DNA of 64,000 nt, taken from assembly GCA_902774015.1 (NCBI GenBank), contig CACYHB010000005.1, forward strand, positions 1 to 64,000, read 5' to 3'. This document shows, piece by piece, positions 51,401-60,166 of the stretch (position 1 is the first letter of the stretch; every line of letters begins with the position of its first letter). The notes beneath the pieces are model-generated. The model searched no databases and was not told the origin of the DNA. It worked only from the letters and a program-made list of their open reading frames with translations. The position numbers and the translations under genes were made by a program. The stretch comes from Oscillospiraceae bacterium. GTDB taxonomy: Bacteria; Bacillota; Clostridia; Oscillospirales; Oscillospiraceae.

Positions 51401-54124
51401 ATGGCTAAATTTGATGTGGGCGTAATCGGTGTATGGTATGGCAGCAATTACGGCAGTATCATAACCTATTATGCTCTGCACAATCTTCTCGAATCCATGG
51501 GAAAATCCGTTCTTATGATCGACAAGTATATTAGAAACGCTAATGATTGGGAACGCGGGATGACACATGCCAGGAGATTTGCAATAGATAGGCAATACAA
51601 TATCAGCAAACAATACAGGATCGAGGAGTTTTCGGCGTTAAACGAGTACTGTGATGCTTTCGTTCTCGGCTCGGACCAACTCTGGAATTATGGAGTGGGA
51701 AAATGGGCAGGGAAAACATACTATCTTGATTTTGCAAAAGATGAAAAAAAGAAAATCGCCTATGCAACTTCGTTTGGACATGCAGAAGATTTTGCTCCGG
51801 AAAGAGAGAGACAGCAGATCTCCAAACTAATGGCCAGATTTGATGGAATCGGCCTGCGTGAAGACGACGGGGTGAGAATTGCTGCAAGAGACTACGGAAT
51901 CCGGGCGATCCAAGTTGCCGATCCTGTTTTCTCTGTTGACCCCGCAATATATAGTATGTTGATCGAGAAGTCTCAAAGGAAGGAAGAAGAACCGTTCCTT
52001 GCCGCTTATATTCTGGACCCGACACCGGAGAAAACAAAGGCAATTCAATTTGCAGCAGAAAAACTGGGCGGTTTGAAAGTTATCACCCTTTTGGACGGAA
52101 ATCCATATAACTATAGTAAGAACCGCGAGCGCATCGGGCTTCCGAATTGCATTGAGAATCTCCAGGCGGAGGAGTGGCTATCTTATCTGAACAAAGCCTC
52201 GTTCATCATTACAGACTCTTGCCATGGCGCCAGCTTCGCTATGATTTTCAGAAAGAATTTTGTGGCGATTGCAAATAGAGGAAGAGGCTTCTCGCGTTTT
52301 CAGTCTCTTGGGCGCACATATCAGGTCTCTGACCGCATTGTGAAAGATGCGAATGAGATCATGGAAAGAGAAAGCCTGCTGCAGCCTATGGATTACTCCC
52401 CTGTAGAGCCCCTGATGAACAATCAGAGAGCGAAAAGTACAGAATGGCTGGCAAGTATCCTCAGCGAAGAAAAAAAGCCGCTTCGGGAACTTGTCGATAG
52501 AAATGTAATAGAGCCAGAGCGGAGAAGCGCCATCCTCTGCAGTGAGGCGGTGGCAGAACGGCTTGAGCCGAAGGACTGCCCCGGCTGCGGCGCCTGTGTT
52601 TCGGCGTGCCCCGTGGACGCGATCAGCCTTAAGGCGGATAAATGGGGCTATTATCGGTCCTCTGTCGACTATGAGAAATGCATAAACTGTGGTAAATGCG
52701 CGCACATTTGTCCTGCGCTGCAGCTTCAGGCCAATTCCAACACCAAAAGACCGGATTGTTTTGAATTCGTGTCTTCTGATGATGATGTACTGCGGCACAG
52801 TTCCAGCGGAGGCATTTTCACGACGCTTGCCAAGATGATCTTTGCGGAAGGGGGGGCCGTGGTTGGAGCGGCCTGGAAGGACGATTTCAGCGTAAAGCAT
52901 ATCATCGTCGAACGGGAAGAGGATCTCTGGAAGCTGCAAAAATCCAAATACCTCCAAAGCTATGTCGGGGACGTGTTCCGGCGGGTAAAGATACTTCTGG
53001 AAGAGGGACGCTCTGTGATGTTCACAGGAACGCCGTGTCAAGTGACCGGACTGCGTGCTTATTTGGGGAAGGACTACGAAAAGCTGCTTGCAGTAGACAT
53101 CCTATGCGGCAATGCGCCTTCTTCAATGTTTTTCAAGAAGTATATTGACGAAACCTTTGGAGATGAACTGATCGGCTATGAGTTCAGGCATAAGTCCGAG
53201 ACCTTGAGATGGGACTCCATTCATGTTCAGGCCATGCTGAAAAACGGTGAAACTGTCGTCCACAGCGGCGGCCGAGAGGACAACTATCAACGGGTATACC
53301 ACAATCATACGATGTGCGCTCCGCATTGTGAGAATTGTCGATACCAGGCTTTTCCCCGTGTCGGAGATCTTTCCATTGGGGATTTCTGGTGGATCAACAA
53401 ACACGATCCGGCGATTGACACCTTCAAGGGCGTCTCAATGGTCCTGTGCAACAACGACAAGGGGCGGACCTTTTTCTCCCGTATCCCGGCATCTGCGTAT
53501 AGAGTAAAAAAGCAAGTTCCTCTGGAGTGGATGGGCGGCAACGGCCATTCGCTGAATGGCGGGAAAAACTGGTGTTCTCCTGTCAGAGACGCATTCTACG
53601 AAGTGATACCGGAAAAAAAGTTCAGTGAAGCAGTGAATTATGCACTCAAGCCGAATCATGGACAGTTCCGAGCAGTGTATAATCATACAAACGCGCCCCT
53701 TCAGTTTGACAGTAAGATGCTTCGCTTCCACTTTGAACAAAATGTATGGGAAGAACTGAGCATTGAGGGTCGGACGACGCTGATTGTGAAAAACAACATG
53801 TGGCGCGAAAATGGCCATTATGCCCGTCTTTCCATGGCCGGCATGCTGAAAAAAGACCGGCGTTATCGACTCTCTGCAAAAATACAGATTCAATCCAAAT
53901 CGGATATTTTGAATTTCCACATCATTGACAGCGGAAGCAAACAGCTGCAGGTGATTCATTCTGAACGTATTGCCGGCAGGAACGACGGGCAGCACTGGAT
54001 CGAGTTTGCTGATGAGTTCACTCCCAACACCGACTATTACGATGAATTCATGTTTGGAGCAGCCCAAGTGAGCGGACCTAACAATTTCCTGACGATTGAG
54101 TATATCAACGTGTCCGAGCTGTAA
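51401..54124 (+). CDS. Fusion: polysaccharide pyruvyltransferase, two [4Fe-4S] ferredoxin, FrhB-type flavoprotein, beta-sandwich (copy 2)
   Basis: A 907-residue paralogue of the preceding protein with the same domain order: GVWYGSNYGSIITYYAL, VLGSDQLWNYGVGKW, FIITDSCHGASFAMIF; CPGCGACVSACP and CINCGKCAHICP; SSSGGIFTTLAKM, MFTGTPCQVTGLRAYLG, CAPHCENCRYQAFPRVGDL; C-terminal beta domain with MAGMLKKDRRYRLSAKIQIQ. The ferredoxin-FrhB and C-terminal parts are much closer to copy 1 than the pyruvyltransferase part, so the acceptor-recognition end has diverged fastest. The start at 51401 follows TTGGAGG. Both copies lie in the AT-rich section. Confidence 0.88.
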   Translation: MAKFDVGVIGVWYGSNYGSIITYYALHNLLESMGKSVLMIDKYIRNANDWERGMTHARRFAIDRQYNISKQYRIEEFSALNEYCDAFVLGSDQLWNYGVGKWAGKTYYLDFAKDEKKKIAYATSFGHAEDFAPERERQQISKLMARFDGIGLREDDGVRIAARDYGIRAIQVADPVFSVDPAIYSMLIEKSQRKEEEPFLAAYILDPTPEKTKAIQFAAEKLGGLKVITLLDGNPYNYSKNRERIGLPNCIENLQAEEWLSYLNKASFIITDSCHGASFAMIFRKNFVAIANRGRGFSRFQSLGRTYQVSDRIVKDANEIMERESLLQPMDYSPVEPLMNNQRAKSTEWLASILSEEKKPLRELVDRNVIEPERRSAILCSEAVAERLEPKDCPGCGACVSACPVDAISLKADKWGYYRSSVDYEKCINCGKCAHICPALQLQANSNTKRPDCFEFVSSDDDVLRHSSSGGIFTTLAKMIFAEGGAVVGAAWKDDFSVKHIIVEREEDLWKLQKSKYLQSYVGDVFRRVKILLEEGRSVMFTGTPCQVTGLRAYLGKDYEKLLAVDILCGNAPSSMFFKKYIDETFGDELIGYEFRHKSETLRWDSIHVQAMLKNGETVVHSGGREDNYQRVYHNHTMCAPHCENCRYQAFPRVGDLSIGDFWWINKHDPAIDTFKGVSMVLCNNDKGRTFFSRIPASAYRVKKQVPLEWMGGNGHSLNGGKNWCSPVRDAFYEVIPEKKFSEAVNYALKPNHGQFRAVYNHTNAPLQFDSKMLRFHFEQNVWEELSIEGRTTLIVKNNMWRENGHYARLSMAGMLKKDRRYRLSAKIQIQSKSDILNFHIIDSGSKQLQVIHSERIAGRNDGQHWIEFADEFTPNTDYYDEFMFGAAQVSGPNNFLTIEYINVSEL

Positions 54125-54140
54125 GAGAGGAAAAGAAACC

Positions 54141-54914
54141 ATGAAAAAATGGATGATTATTCTGGCTTGCGTTCTGGCTCTTGCCCTATGCCTTTCCGGA
54201 TGCGCGCTTCGCACAGCTGCGCCGAAGCCCGCGGATGAGGCTGCTGTAACGCCGGATGAAAGCTATAAGATCCTGTTTTACCCTGACGTGGACAGCGATG
54301 TGCCGTCGGAAACCGCTGTCCAGGCCACATACGGCGTAGATACGACGATCCCGACCGTTGAGGATCTGGGCTTCACCAAGGAGGGCCTGCTCTTCGAAGG
54401 CTGGCGGATCTACCGCGAGTTTGACGGGAAGTGGTTTCTTCGCAGCGAAGAGGGGAAAGGCATTTGGGCGGAACTGGAGGACGGAAAGCTTCCGGAGGGC
54501 TGCCATTTCTCGCTTCGCAGAGACGGCGGCATCTTAACCGCGCCGACGCCGAGCGGCACCGTGCGCATGTATGCACAGTGGGGCGGCGAAAACTACGCTG
54601 TCTACTTCCATCTCGATGAAAACAGCCCGCCGCTGCCGAAGGGCCAGCTGCTCACGTACGGGGTGAAAACACCGCTGCTCAGCTTGGAAGACCTCGGGAT
54701 CGAGCAGTCGGGCAAATCGTTCCTGGGCTGGAAGCTGTACCGGGAGATCGACGGAAAATGGCGCGTAAAAAACAGCGAAGGCAAAGCCTCCTGGGGAACG
54801 CTGTCAAACGGAGCGCCGAAGGAAGGCTATACTTTCTCCCTGTTTAAGGACGGACAGGCGCTGACGACCGCTGCCACAAGCGGGATCGTTCACGCCTATG
54901 CGCAGTGGGGATAA
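54141..54914 (+). CDS. Lipoprotein with two InlB B-repeat-like domains
   Basis: A 257-residue lipoprotein: signal peptide (KKWMIILACVLALALCLSGC) with the lipobox cysteine at residue 20. Two repeats of about 100 residues follow, each with the InlB B-repeat/Flg_new pattern (VQATYGVDTTIPTVEDLGF and FEGWRIYREFDGKW; LLTYGVKTPLLSLEDLGI and FLGWKLYREIDGKW), each closing with YAQWG. Such beta-grasp domains usually serve as spacers or adhesins. It lies between the pyruvyltransferase fusions and glf, an odd place for a surface lipoprotein; it may hold the glycan or assembly machinery at the membrane. Confidence 0.85.
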   Translation: MKKWMIILACVLALALCLSGCALRTAAPKPADEAAVTPDESYKILFYPDVDSDVPSETAVQATYGVDTTIPTVEDLGFTKEGLLFEGWRIYREFDGKWFLRSEEGKGIWAELEDGKLPEGCHFSLRRDGGILTAPTPSGTVRMYAQWGGENYAVYFHLDENSPPLPKGQLLTYGVKTPLLSLEDLGIEQSGKSFLGWKLYREIDGKWRVKNSEGKASWGTLSNGAPKEGYTFSLFKDGQALTTAATSGIVHAYAQWG

Positions 54915-54932
54915 GAGAGAAAAGGAAAAACG

Positions 54933-56048
54933 ATGAAGTATGATTATCTGATCGTCGGCGCCGGACTGTACGGCGCAGTGTTCGCACAGGAAGCGAAAAA
55001 GGCCGGGAAATCGGTTCTGGTGATCGACAAGCGCCCGCATATCGCAGGCAATGTCTACACCGAGGACGTGGAGGGCATCCACGTCCACAAATACGGCGCG
55101 CATATTTTCCACACCAACAACAAGAAGGTTTGGGACTATGTGACGCAGTTTGCCGTGTTCAACCGCTTCACCAACTCCCCGGTGGCAAATTACAGAGGCG
55201 AGCTGTATTCGCTCCCCTTCAACATGTACACCTTCAACAAGATGTGGGGCGTGGTGACGCCGGAAGAAGCTGCGGCGAAAATCGCCGAACAGCGCAGGGA
55301 AATCAGCGGCGAGCCGCAGAACCTGGAAGAGCAGGCGATCTCCCTGGTGGGCCGGGATATTTTTGAAAAGCTTGTCAAGGGTTACACCGAGAAGCAGTGG
55401 GGGCGTGACTGCAAAGACCTGCCGGCCTTCATCATCAAACGCCTGCCCGTGCGTCTGACCTTTGACAACAATTATTTCAACGCCCTCTATCAGGGCATCC
55501 CCATGGGCGGCTATACCAGAATGGTGGCCGGGATGCTGGAGGGGATCGAGGTCCGGCTGGGGGTAGACTATCTGGAGAACCGGGAAGAGCTGGACAGGCT
55601 CGCCGAGCGCGTGGTCTACACCGGACCCATCGACGCGTTCTTCGGCTTTCGGCTGGGGACGCTGGAATACCGCAGCGTCCGCTTTGAGACGGAGCTGCTG
55701 GACATTCCCAATTTCCAGGGCAACGCAGCCGTCAACTATACCGACCGGGAGACGCCCTGGACACGGATCATTGAGCACAAGTGGTTTGAATTCGGCAAGG
55801 ACGACGAGGGGAACGACCTGCCGAAGACGGTGATCTCCCGCGAGTTCTCCTCCGAATGGAAACCCGGCGACGAACCCTATTATCCCGTGAACGACGCGAA
55901 AAACGGCGCGCTCTACGCCGCGTATAAGAACCTGGCCGAGCAGGAAAAAAAGGTGATCTTCGGCGGCCGCCTGGGCGAATACAAGTACTACGACATGGAC
56001 GCCGTCATTGCCGCCGCCCTTGAGATGAGTGAAAAAGAACTGCGCTGA
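54933..56048 (+). CDS. glf: UDP-galactopyranose mutase
   Basis: A 371-residue flavoenzyme. The FAD-binding start is YDYLIVGAGLYGAVFAQEA. Glf motifs follow: KRPHIAGNVYTED, HKYGAHIFHTNNKKVWDYV, PFNMYTFNKMWGV, KGYTEKQWGRD and YTGPIDAFFGFRLGTLEYRS. It converts UDP-galactopyranose into UDP-galactofuranose, the donor for the two GlfT2-like enzymes of this locus. Length and motifs are normal; the ATG follows GAGAAAAGG. Confidence 0.97.
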   Translation: MKYDYLIVGAGLYGAVFAQEAKKAGKSVLVIDKRPHIAGNVYTEDVEGIHVHKYGAHIFHTNNKKVWDYVTQFAVFNRFTNSPVANYRGELYSLPFNMYTFNKMWGVVTPEEAAAKIAEQRREISGEPQNLEEQAISLVGRDIFEKLVKGYTEKQWGRDCKDLPAFIIKRLPVRLTFDNNYFNALYQGIPMGGYTRMVAGMLEGIEVRLGVDYLENREELDRLAERVVYTGPIDAFFGFRLGTLEYRSVRFETELLDIPNFQGNAAVNYTDRETPWTRIIEHKWFEFGKDDEGNDLPKTVISREFSSEWKPGDEPYYPVNDAKNGALYAAYKNLAEQEKKVIFGGRLGEYKYYDMDAVIAAALEMSEKELR

Positions 56049-56078
56049 CCGGCCTGGCCGGAAGCGGAAGGAGACAGT

Positions 56079-57350
56079 ATGAGCATACATATCAGTATCC
56101 TGGGAAGCGCGGTTCTCCATGACGTCATGCGCGTGAACAGGGACAAGGGCGAATATGAGATCGACGCGATGGTCTCCGACTGCAACCCGCTCTCTCTGGT
56201 CATGGCCAGCCCGCTGAAAAAGCAGGCGGACGCCCGCTTCGAGGAGATCTTTGCCGCCCGTCCCCGCTTTCACGGGCGCTGTGCTGCGCAGGACGCGGAA
56301 AAAAACGTATTCCGGTATCTCGCGGACAATCGCTCTGCCTGGCTCCTCGTAGACTTTGCGGAGCTGCGCTGGGATCTGTGCGCCGACGAACAGGGAGGCC
56401 TGACCTGCCGGTACCCCGAAGAAATCGAACAGCTGCGGGAAGAAGGCTATCTGGGGGAGATGCGCACCCTGTCCACCGCCTCCCTCGGTACGGAAAAAAT
56501 TCTCGCCGGCGTCGACATGTTCCTTTCCCGGCTTCTGAAGCTCTATCCCGAACAGAGGATCATCCTGTTTGACACGCAGGCCTCCGAGCGCATGGTCAAT
56601 GAAAACACCGGCCGGAGCGGATATTTTGACAAGCAGGACGTCGCCCGGATCAATCCGATCGCCCATCAGGCCTTTGAGCACGCGATGCAGCGGCTGCCCA
56701 GGGCCCACTTCATCCCTTTCGCGGAAGAGACGCCGGCGGACTATGCGCATAAATGGGGGCGCAGCCCGCTGCGCTATGTCCGGGAATTCTATGATTACGC
56801 CTTTTCGGCGCTGCAGCTGATCACTGCGGAGGACAAGCTTCCGGGACAGGAGCGGATACAGATCGAGCAGCTGAAAAACCGGACCAATGCGGCGCTCAGG
56901 GAAAAATATCAGGACTATGACCGCAATAAGATCGACCAGCTCAACCGGGAGCTGAACGTCTACAAGCGCTTTAAGAGCTACGAGCAGTACTTCCGGGCCA
57001 TCATAGTAAAGGACAAGCGCCGGGAGCTGACCGCGTTTTTCACTCGCCCGGAGACGACGTGCGCGCTCTGGGGCCTGAACGAAAACAGCAAGCTGTTCCT
57101 GGATCTGCTCGGAGAAAGCAATGGGAACATCGCCTATATCATCGGCTCGAGCAAAGAGCCGGAGTATCGCGGCGTTCCGGTTCTGCCGGAGGGCGCCGAA
57201 GCCTATCCCGAGGCGGACTGCCTGGTCATTGCCGAACTGGGGCCGGGGAAGATCCGGGCGACGGCGGAAAAGCTGCCCTTCTGGAAGACGATCGTTGACT
57301 ATGAACAGCTTCTGGCGGAGGACAGCGACAGCAAGAGCAAAGAGGAATGA
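56079..57350 (+). CDS. DUF6270-like protein of the polysaccharide locus
   Basis: A 423-residue soluble protein beginning ISILGSAVLHDVMRVN, which resembles the start of DUF6270 proteins (usually GSC-x-x-RD; Cys is Ala here). Residues about 85-260 fit an SGNH-like fold (AWLLVDFAELRWDL; FIPFAEETPADYAHKWG). Residues about 265-320 are helical with coiled-coil character. The end (CALWGLNENSKLFLDLLGES to IVDYEQLLA) is a Rossmann-like nucleotide-binding unit. DUF6270 genes are common in glycan loci and could be acyl- or phospho-transfer enzymes, but the function is unproven. It overlaps the next gene by four bases. Confidence 0.75.
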   Translation: MSIHISILGSAVLHDVMRVNRDKGEYEIDAMVSDCNPLSLVMASPLKKQADARFEEIFAARPRFHGRCAAQDAEKNVFRYLADNRSAWLLVDFAELRWDLCADEQGGLTCRYPEEIEQLREEGYLGEMRTLSTASLGTEKILAGVDMFLSRLLKLYPEQRIILFDTQASERMVNENTGRSGYFDKQDVARINPIAHQAFEHAMQRLPRAHFIPFAEETPADYAHKWGRSPLRYVREFYDYAFSALQLITAEDKLPGQERIQIEQLKNRTNAALREKYQDYDRNKIDQLNRELNVYKRFKSYEQYFRAIIVKDKRRELTAFFTRPETTCALWGLNENSKLFLDLLGESNGNIAYIIGSSKEPEYRGVPVLPEGAEAYPEADCLVIAELGPGKIRATAEKLPFWKTIVDYEQLLAEDSDSKSKEE

Positions 57351-59380
57351 GACTGAAGATCTACAACGCCCTGGTCAACAGAGTGCCGGGGATCGCATAC
57401 CGCTATCACAGGGCGCATGACAGTGCGCACGGTCTGGGCACCGTGCTGTCCTGGGTCTATCTTCTGCTGCTCAATTGTGGCTATTACGTGCTGTTTCTCC
57501 GCTTCCTCGGGAAGAAGCCGGAGGAATTAAAACGAGAAAACCGCCCGCTCCCGCTCCGGGAGAGCGAATCGGAGGCGGATGCCGCCCGCTTTCCGGACAG
57601 AACGCCGGAAAAATTTACGGAAGCGCTCAGCCGCTACGATGTGATCTCTTTCGACGTGTTCGACACGCTGCTCCTGCGCCCCTTCGACAAGCCGACCGAT
57701 CTGTTCTTTTTTCTGGACGATGCGCTCGGCATCCTGGATTGTCACAGGATCCGTATGGAGATGGAATACGCCGCACGGCAGAAGCATTACGCCTCCTGCG
57801 GAAACTACGAAGTCAGCTTTCGCGAGATCTGGGAGACCATCGAGAGAGAAGTCGGCCCTTCGGCAGCGCGCGGCATGGAGCTGGAAGAGGAACTGGAGCT
57901 GCGCTTCTGCTATGCCAATCCCTTCATGCTCCCGGTGTTCCGGGAGCTGCGGAAGAGGGGAAAAAAGATCGTTTTCACCACGGATATGTATCTGCCTGCG
58001 TCGTTTCTCAAAAAACTGCTGCAGCACTGCGGCTACAGCGGCTGCGACGCGCTGTACGTCTCCTGTGAGAGCGGACGCAGCAAGAGCGTCGGAGACCTGT
58101 ATGATCTCATCCGGGAGGAGCAGGGCAGAGAGCTGCGGATCGTCCATGTGGGCGATTCGGAGCAGAGCGACGTGCGCAGCGCCAAAGCCCACGGGATCGA
58201 CAGCCTGTATTATCCCAATGTCAACCGTCTCAGCCGGGATTACCGTGCGCAGGATATGTCCGTGCTGATCGGCGGGGCCTACCGCGGGATCGTGAACAGC
58301 CGCCTGTATTCGGGGCTTGCGAGCGTGAGCATGGAGTACGAGTACGGCTTCGTGTACGGCGGGCTTTTCGTGGTTGGCTACTGCGCGTTCATTCACGACT
58401 ACTGCCGGGAGCACGGGATCGAAAAAGTGCTTTTCCTGTCCCGCGACGGGGACATCCTCAAGCAGGTATACGACCGGATGTTCCCGGGGGAGGATACCGC
58501 TTACGTGCTCTGGGGCCGCCTTCCGGCCACCGTCCTGATGGCGGACCGGAACCGTTATGACTATTTCCGCCGTTTCCTCTGGCATAAAACCGGCGAGGGC
58601 AAGACCGCGGCCCAGCTGCTGCGGGAGGCCCGGCTTGCGCCGCTTGCGGAGAAACTGGGGACCGGGGATCAGCAGCTGCGGCCGGAGACGCGGATCAATG
58701 CCGGCAACGCGGGCGCACTGAAGGATTGGCTGCTTGAAAACTGGGACGACGTTCTCCGCTGTTATGAAGAGGAGGGCGCGGCCGCCCGTGCCGTCTTCAC
58801 GGAACTCCTGAAGGACTGCGGCAGCGCTGCCGCAGTCGATATCGGCTGGGCCGGCAGCGGCGCGGTCTCTCTTGCCTGCCTGACAGAACAGGTGTGGAAG
58901 CTCCCCTGCAGGATCACAGGCATCGTCGCGGGGACCAACACCATCCACAACGTTGAGCCGGACGCCGGCGAGGGAATGCTCCAGAGCGGGCGCCTGGTCT
59001 CCTATCTGTTTTCCCAGCGGGAGAACCGGGATCTGTGGAAAAAGCACGATCTCAACCGGGACTACAACATTTACTGGGAGCTTCTGCTTTCCTCACCCTC
59101 GCCGCCCTTTCTGGGCTACGGCTGGGATAAGGACGGCAGACCCTTCCCCCGCTTTTCGCACCCCGAGGCAAACCGCGAGGGCGTTCTGGAGATCCAGCGG
59201 GGGATCCGGGATTTTGCCGAGGACTATTTACGGCATTTCGGAGACCGACCGGAGATGCTCCGCATCAGCGGGCGCGATGCCTATGCGCCCATGCTGACTG
59301 CCGCGGGACGGGCAGAGCGCTACTTGAAAGAAATGAACCGGCGCTTTTCACCGCAGGTCTCTGTCGGCGCGGCAGATTGA
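57347..59380 (+). CDS. HAD-family plus COG5610-type polysaccharide biosynthesis protein
   Basis: A 677-residue two-part protein. Residues about 95-300 form a HAD phosphatase-like domain with motif I ISFDVFDTLLLRPF, motif II IVFTTDMYLPASF, and motif IV HVGDSEQSDVRSAKAHGI. The second half (about 330-660) holds VLFLSRDGDILKQVYDRMFP and VDIGWAGSGAVSLACL and is related to the free-standing protein at 41103. Such proteins are frequent in capsule loci and may handle sugar- or glycerol-phosphate links. The ATG overlaps the preceding stop. HAD catalytic aspartates are intact (DVFDT). Confidence 0.82.
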   Translation: MRLKIYNALVNRVPGIAYRYHRAHDSAHGLGTVLSWVYLLLLNCGYYVLFLRFLGKKPEELKRENRPLPLRESESEADAARFPDRTPEKFTEALSRYDVISFDVFDTLLLRPFDKPTDLFFFLDDALGILDCHRIRMEMEYAARQKHYASCGNYEVSFREIWETIEREVGPSAARGMELEEELELRFCYANPFMLPVFRELRKRGKKIVFTTDMYLPASFLKKLLQHCGYSGCDALYVSCESGRSKSVGDLYDLIREEQGRELRIVHVGDSEQSDVRSAKAHGIDSLYYPNVNRLSRDYRAQDMSVLIGGAYRGIVNSRLYSGLASVSMEYEYGFVYGGLFVVGYCAFIHDYCREHGIEKVLFLSRDGDILKQVYDRMFPGEDTAYVLWGRLPATVLMADRNRYDYFRRFLWHKTGEGKTAAQLLREARLAPLAEKLGTGDQQLRPETRINAGNAGALKDWLLENWDDVLRCYEEEGAAARAVFTELLKDCGSAAAVDIGWAGSGAVSLACLTEQVWKLPCRITGIVAGTNTIHNVEPDAGEGMLQSGRLVSYLFSQRENRDLWKKHDLNRDYNIYWELLLSSPSPPFLGYGWDKDGRPFPRFSHPEANREGVLEIQRGIRDFAEDYLRHFGDRPEMLRISGRDAYAPMLTAAGRAERYLKEMNRRFSPQVSVGAAD

Positions 59381-59437
59381 CAAGCGTGCCGACCGGCCGG
59401 GCCGCAGGACAGAAATCACAGCCTGGAGGACAGCCGC

Positions 59438-60103
59438 ATGACGCCATCTCTGACTGCTGAAGAAAGATCTGATCTTTCGCAGAAAACAGAATATGAAGTG
59501 GAAGCGGTCCCGTGCAGAACGGACCGGGGCTTTCTGCTGGCAAAACGCCTGTTCGATATTGTCGGCGCGGTCCTCGGGCTTCTGCTGCTGCTCCTCCCCA
59601 TGCTTCTTCTGGCGGCAGTTCTTGTGATCGACGACGGCTTCCCCGTCTTCTTTCGGCAGGATCGTCTGGGGAAGGATGGAAAGCCTTTTGTCATCTATAA
59701 ATTCCGCACGATGCGCAGAGACGCGGAGGAAACCGGACCGAAATGGGCAGACAACAATGACAGCCGGTGTACGGCGCTCGGCCGCCGCCTGCGGAAAAGC
59801 AGGCTGGACGAGCTGCCCCAGCTGTGGAATATCCTGCGCGGGGACATGAGCTTCGTCGGTCCGCGCCCGGAGCGGGAATACTTCTACGATCTGTTTGAGG
59901 GCTACATACACGGTTTTCGCGGCCGCCTTGCCGTGAAGCCTGGCCTCACGGGCCTCGCCCAGGTCAACGGCGGCTACGACCTGCTCCCGGAGGAAAAAAT
60001 CGTCTATGACATGCAGTATATCAAGGAGCAGTCGGCGGCGACGGATCTGTACTGCCTCTTCAAAACCTTTTCGCTTCTGATTTCCCACGAGGGAGCAAGA
60101 TAG
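59438..60103 (+). CDS. Undecaprenyl-phosphate phosphoglycosyl transferase (initiating sugar transferase)
   Basis: A 221-residue monotopic phosphoglycosyl transferase. A re-entrant hydrophobic segment follows KRLFDIVGAVLGLLLLLL; then FRQDRLGKDGKPFVIYKFRT, RLRKSRLDELPQLWNILRGD, MSFVGPRPEREYFYDLF and VKPGLTGLAQVNGGYDLLPE. The catalytic Asp-Glu pair is in SRLDELPQ. It starts glycan synthesis by moving a sugar-phosphate onto undecaprenyl phosphate. Although it acts first, its gene is last in the locus. CTGGAGG precedes the ATG. Confidence 0.95.
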   Translation: MTPSLTAEERSDLSQKTEYEVEAVPCRTDRGFLLAKRLFDIVGAVLGLLLLLLPMLLLAAVLVIDDGFPVFFRQDRLGKDGKPFVIYKFRTMRRDAEETGPKWADNNDSRCTALGRRLRKSRLDELPQLWNILRGDMSFVGPRPEREYFYDLFEGYIHGFRGRLAVKPGLTGLAQVNGGYDLLPEEKIVYDMQYIKEQSAATDLYCLFKTFSLLISHEGAR

Positions 60104-60166
60104 AACGACGGCGTTTCGGCATCAAACTGAGACGGAGCCCTGCGAGGGCAGAACGGAGGAAAGCAT

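Noticed and set aside
48672..54124. Reading the two fusion genes as an insertion sequence or mobile element
   Set aside because: No transposase, terminal inverted repeats or target-site duplications were found; the AT-rich composition alone supports only transfer, not a mobile element.
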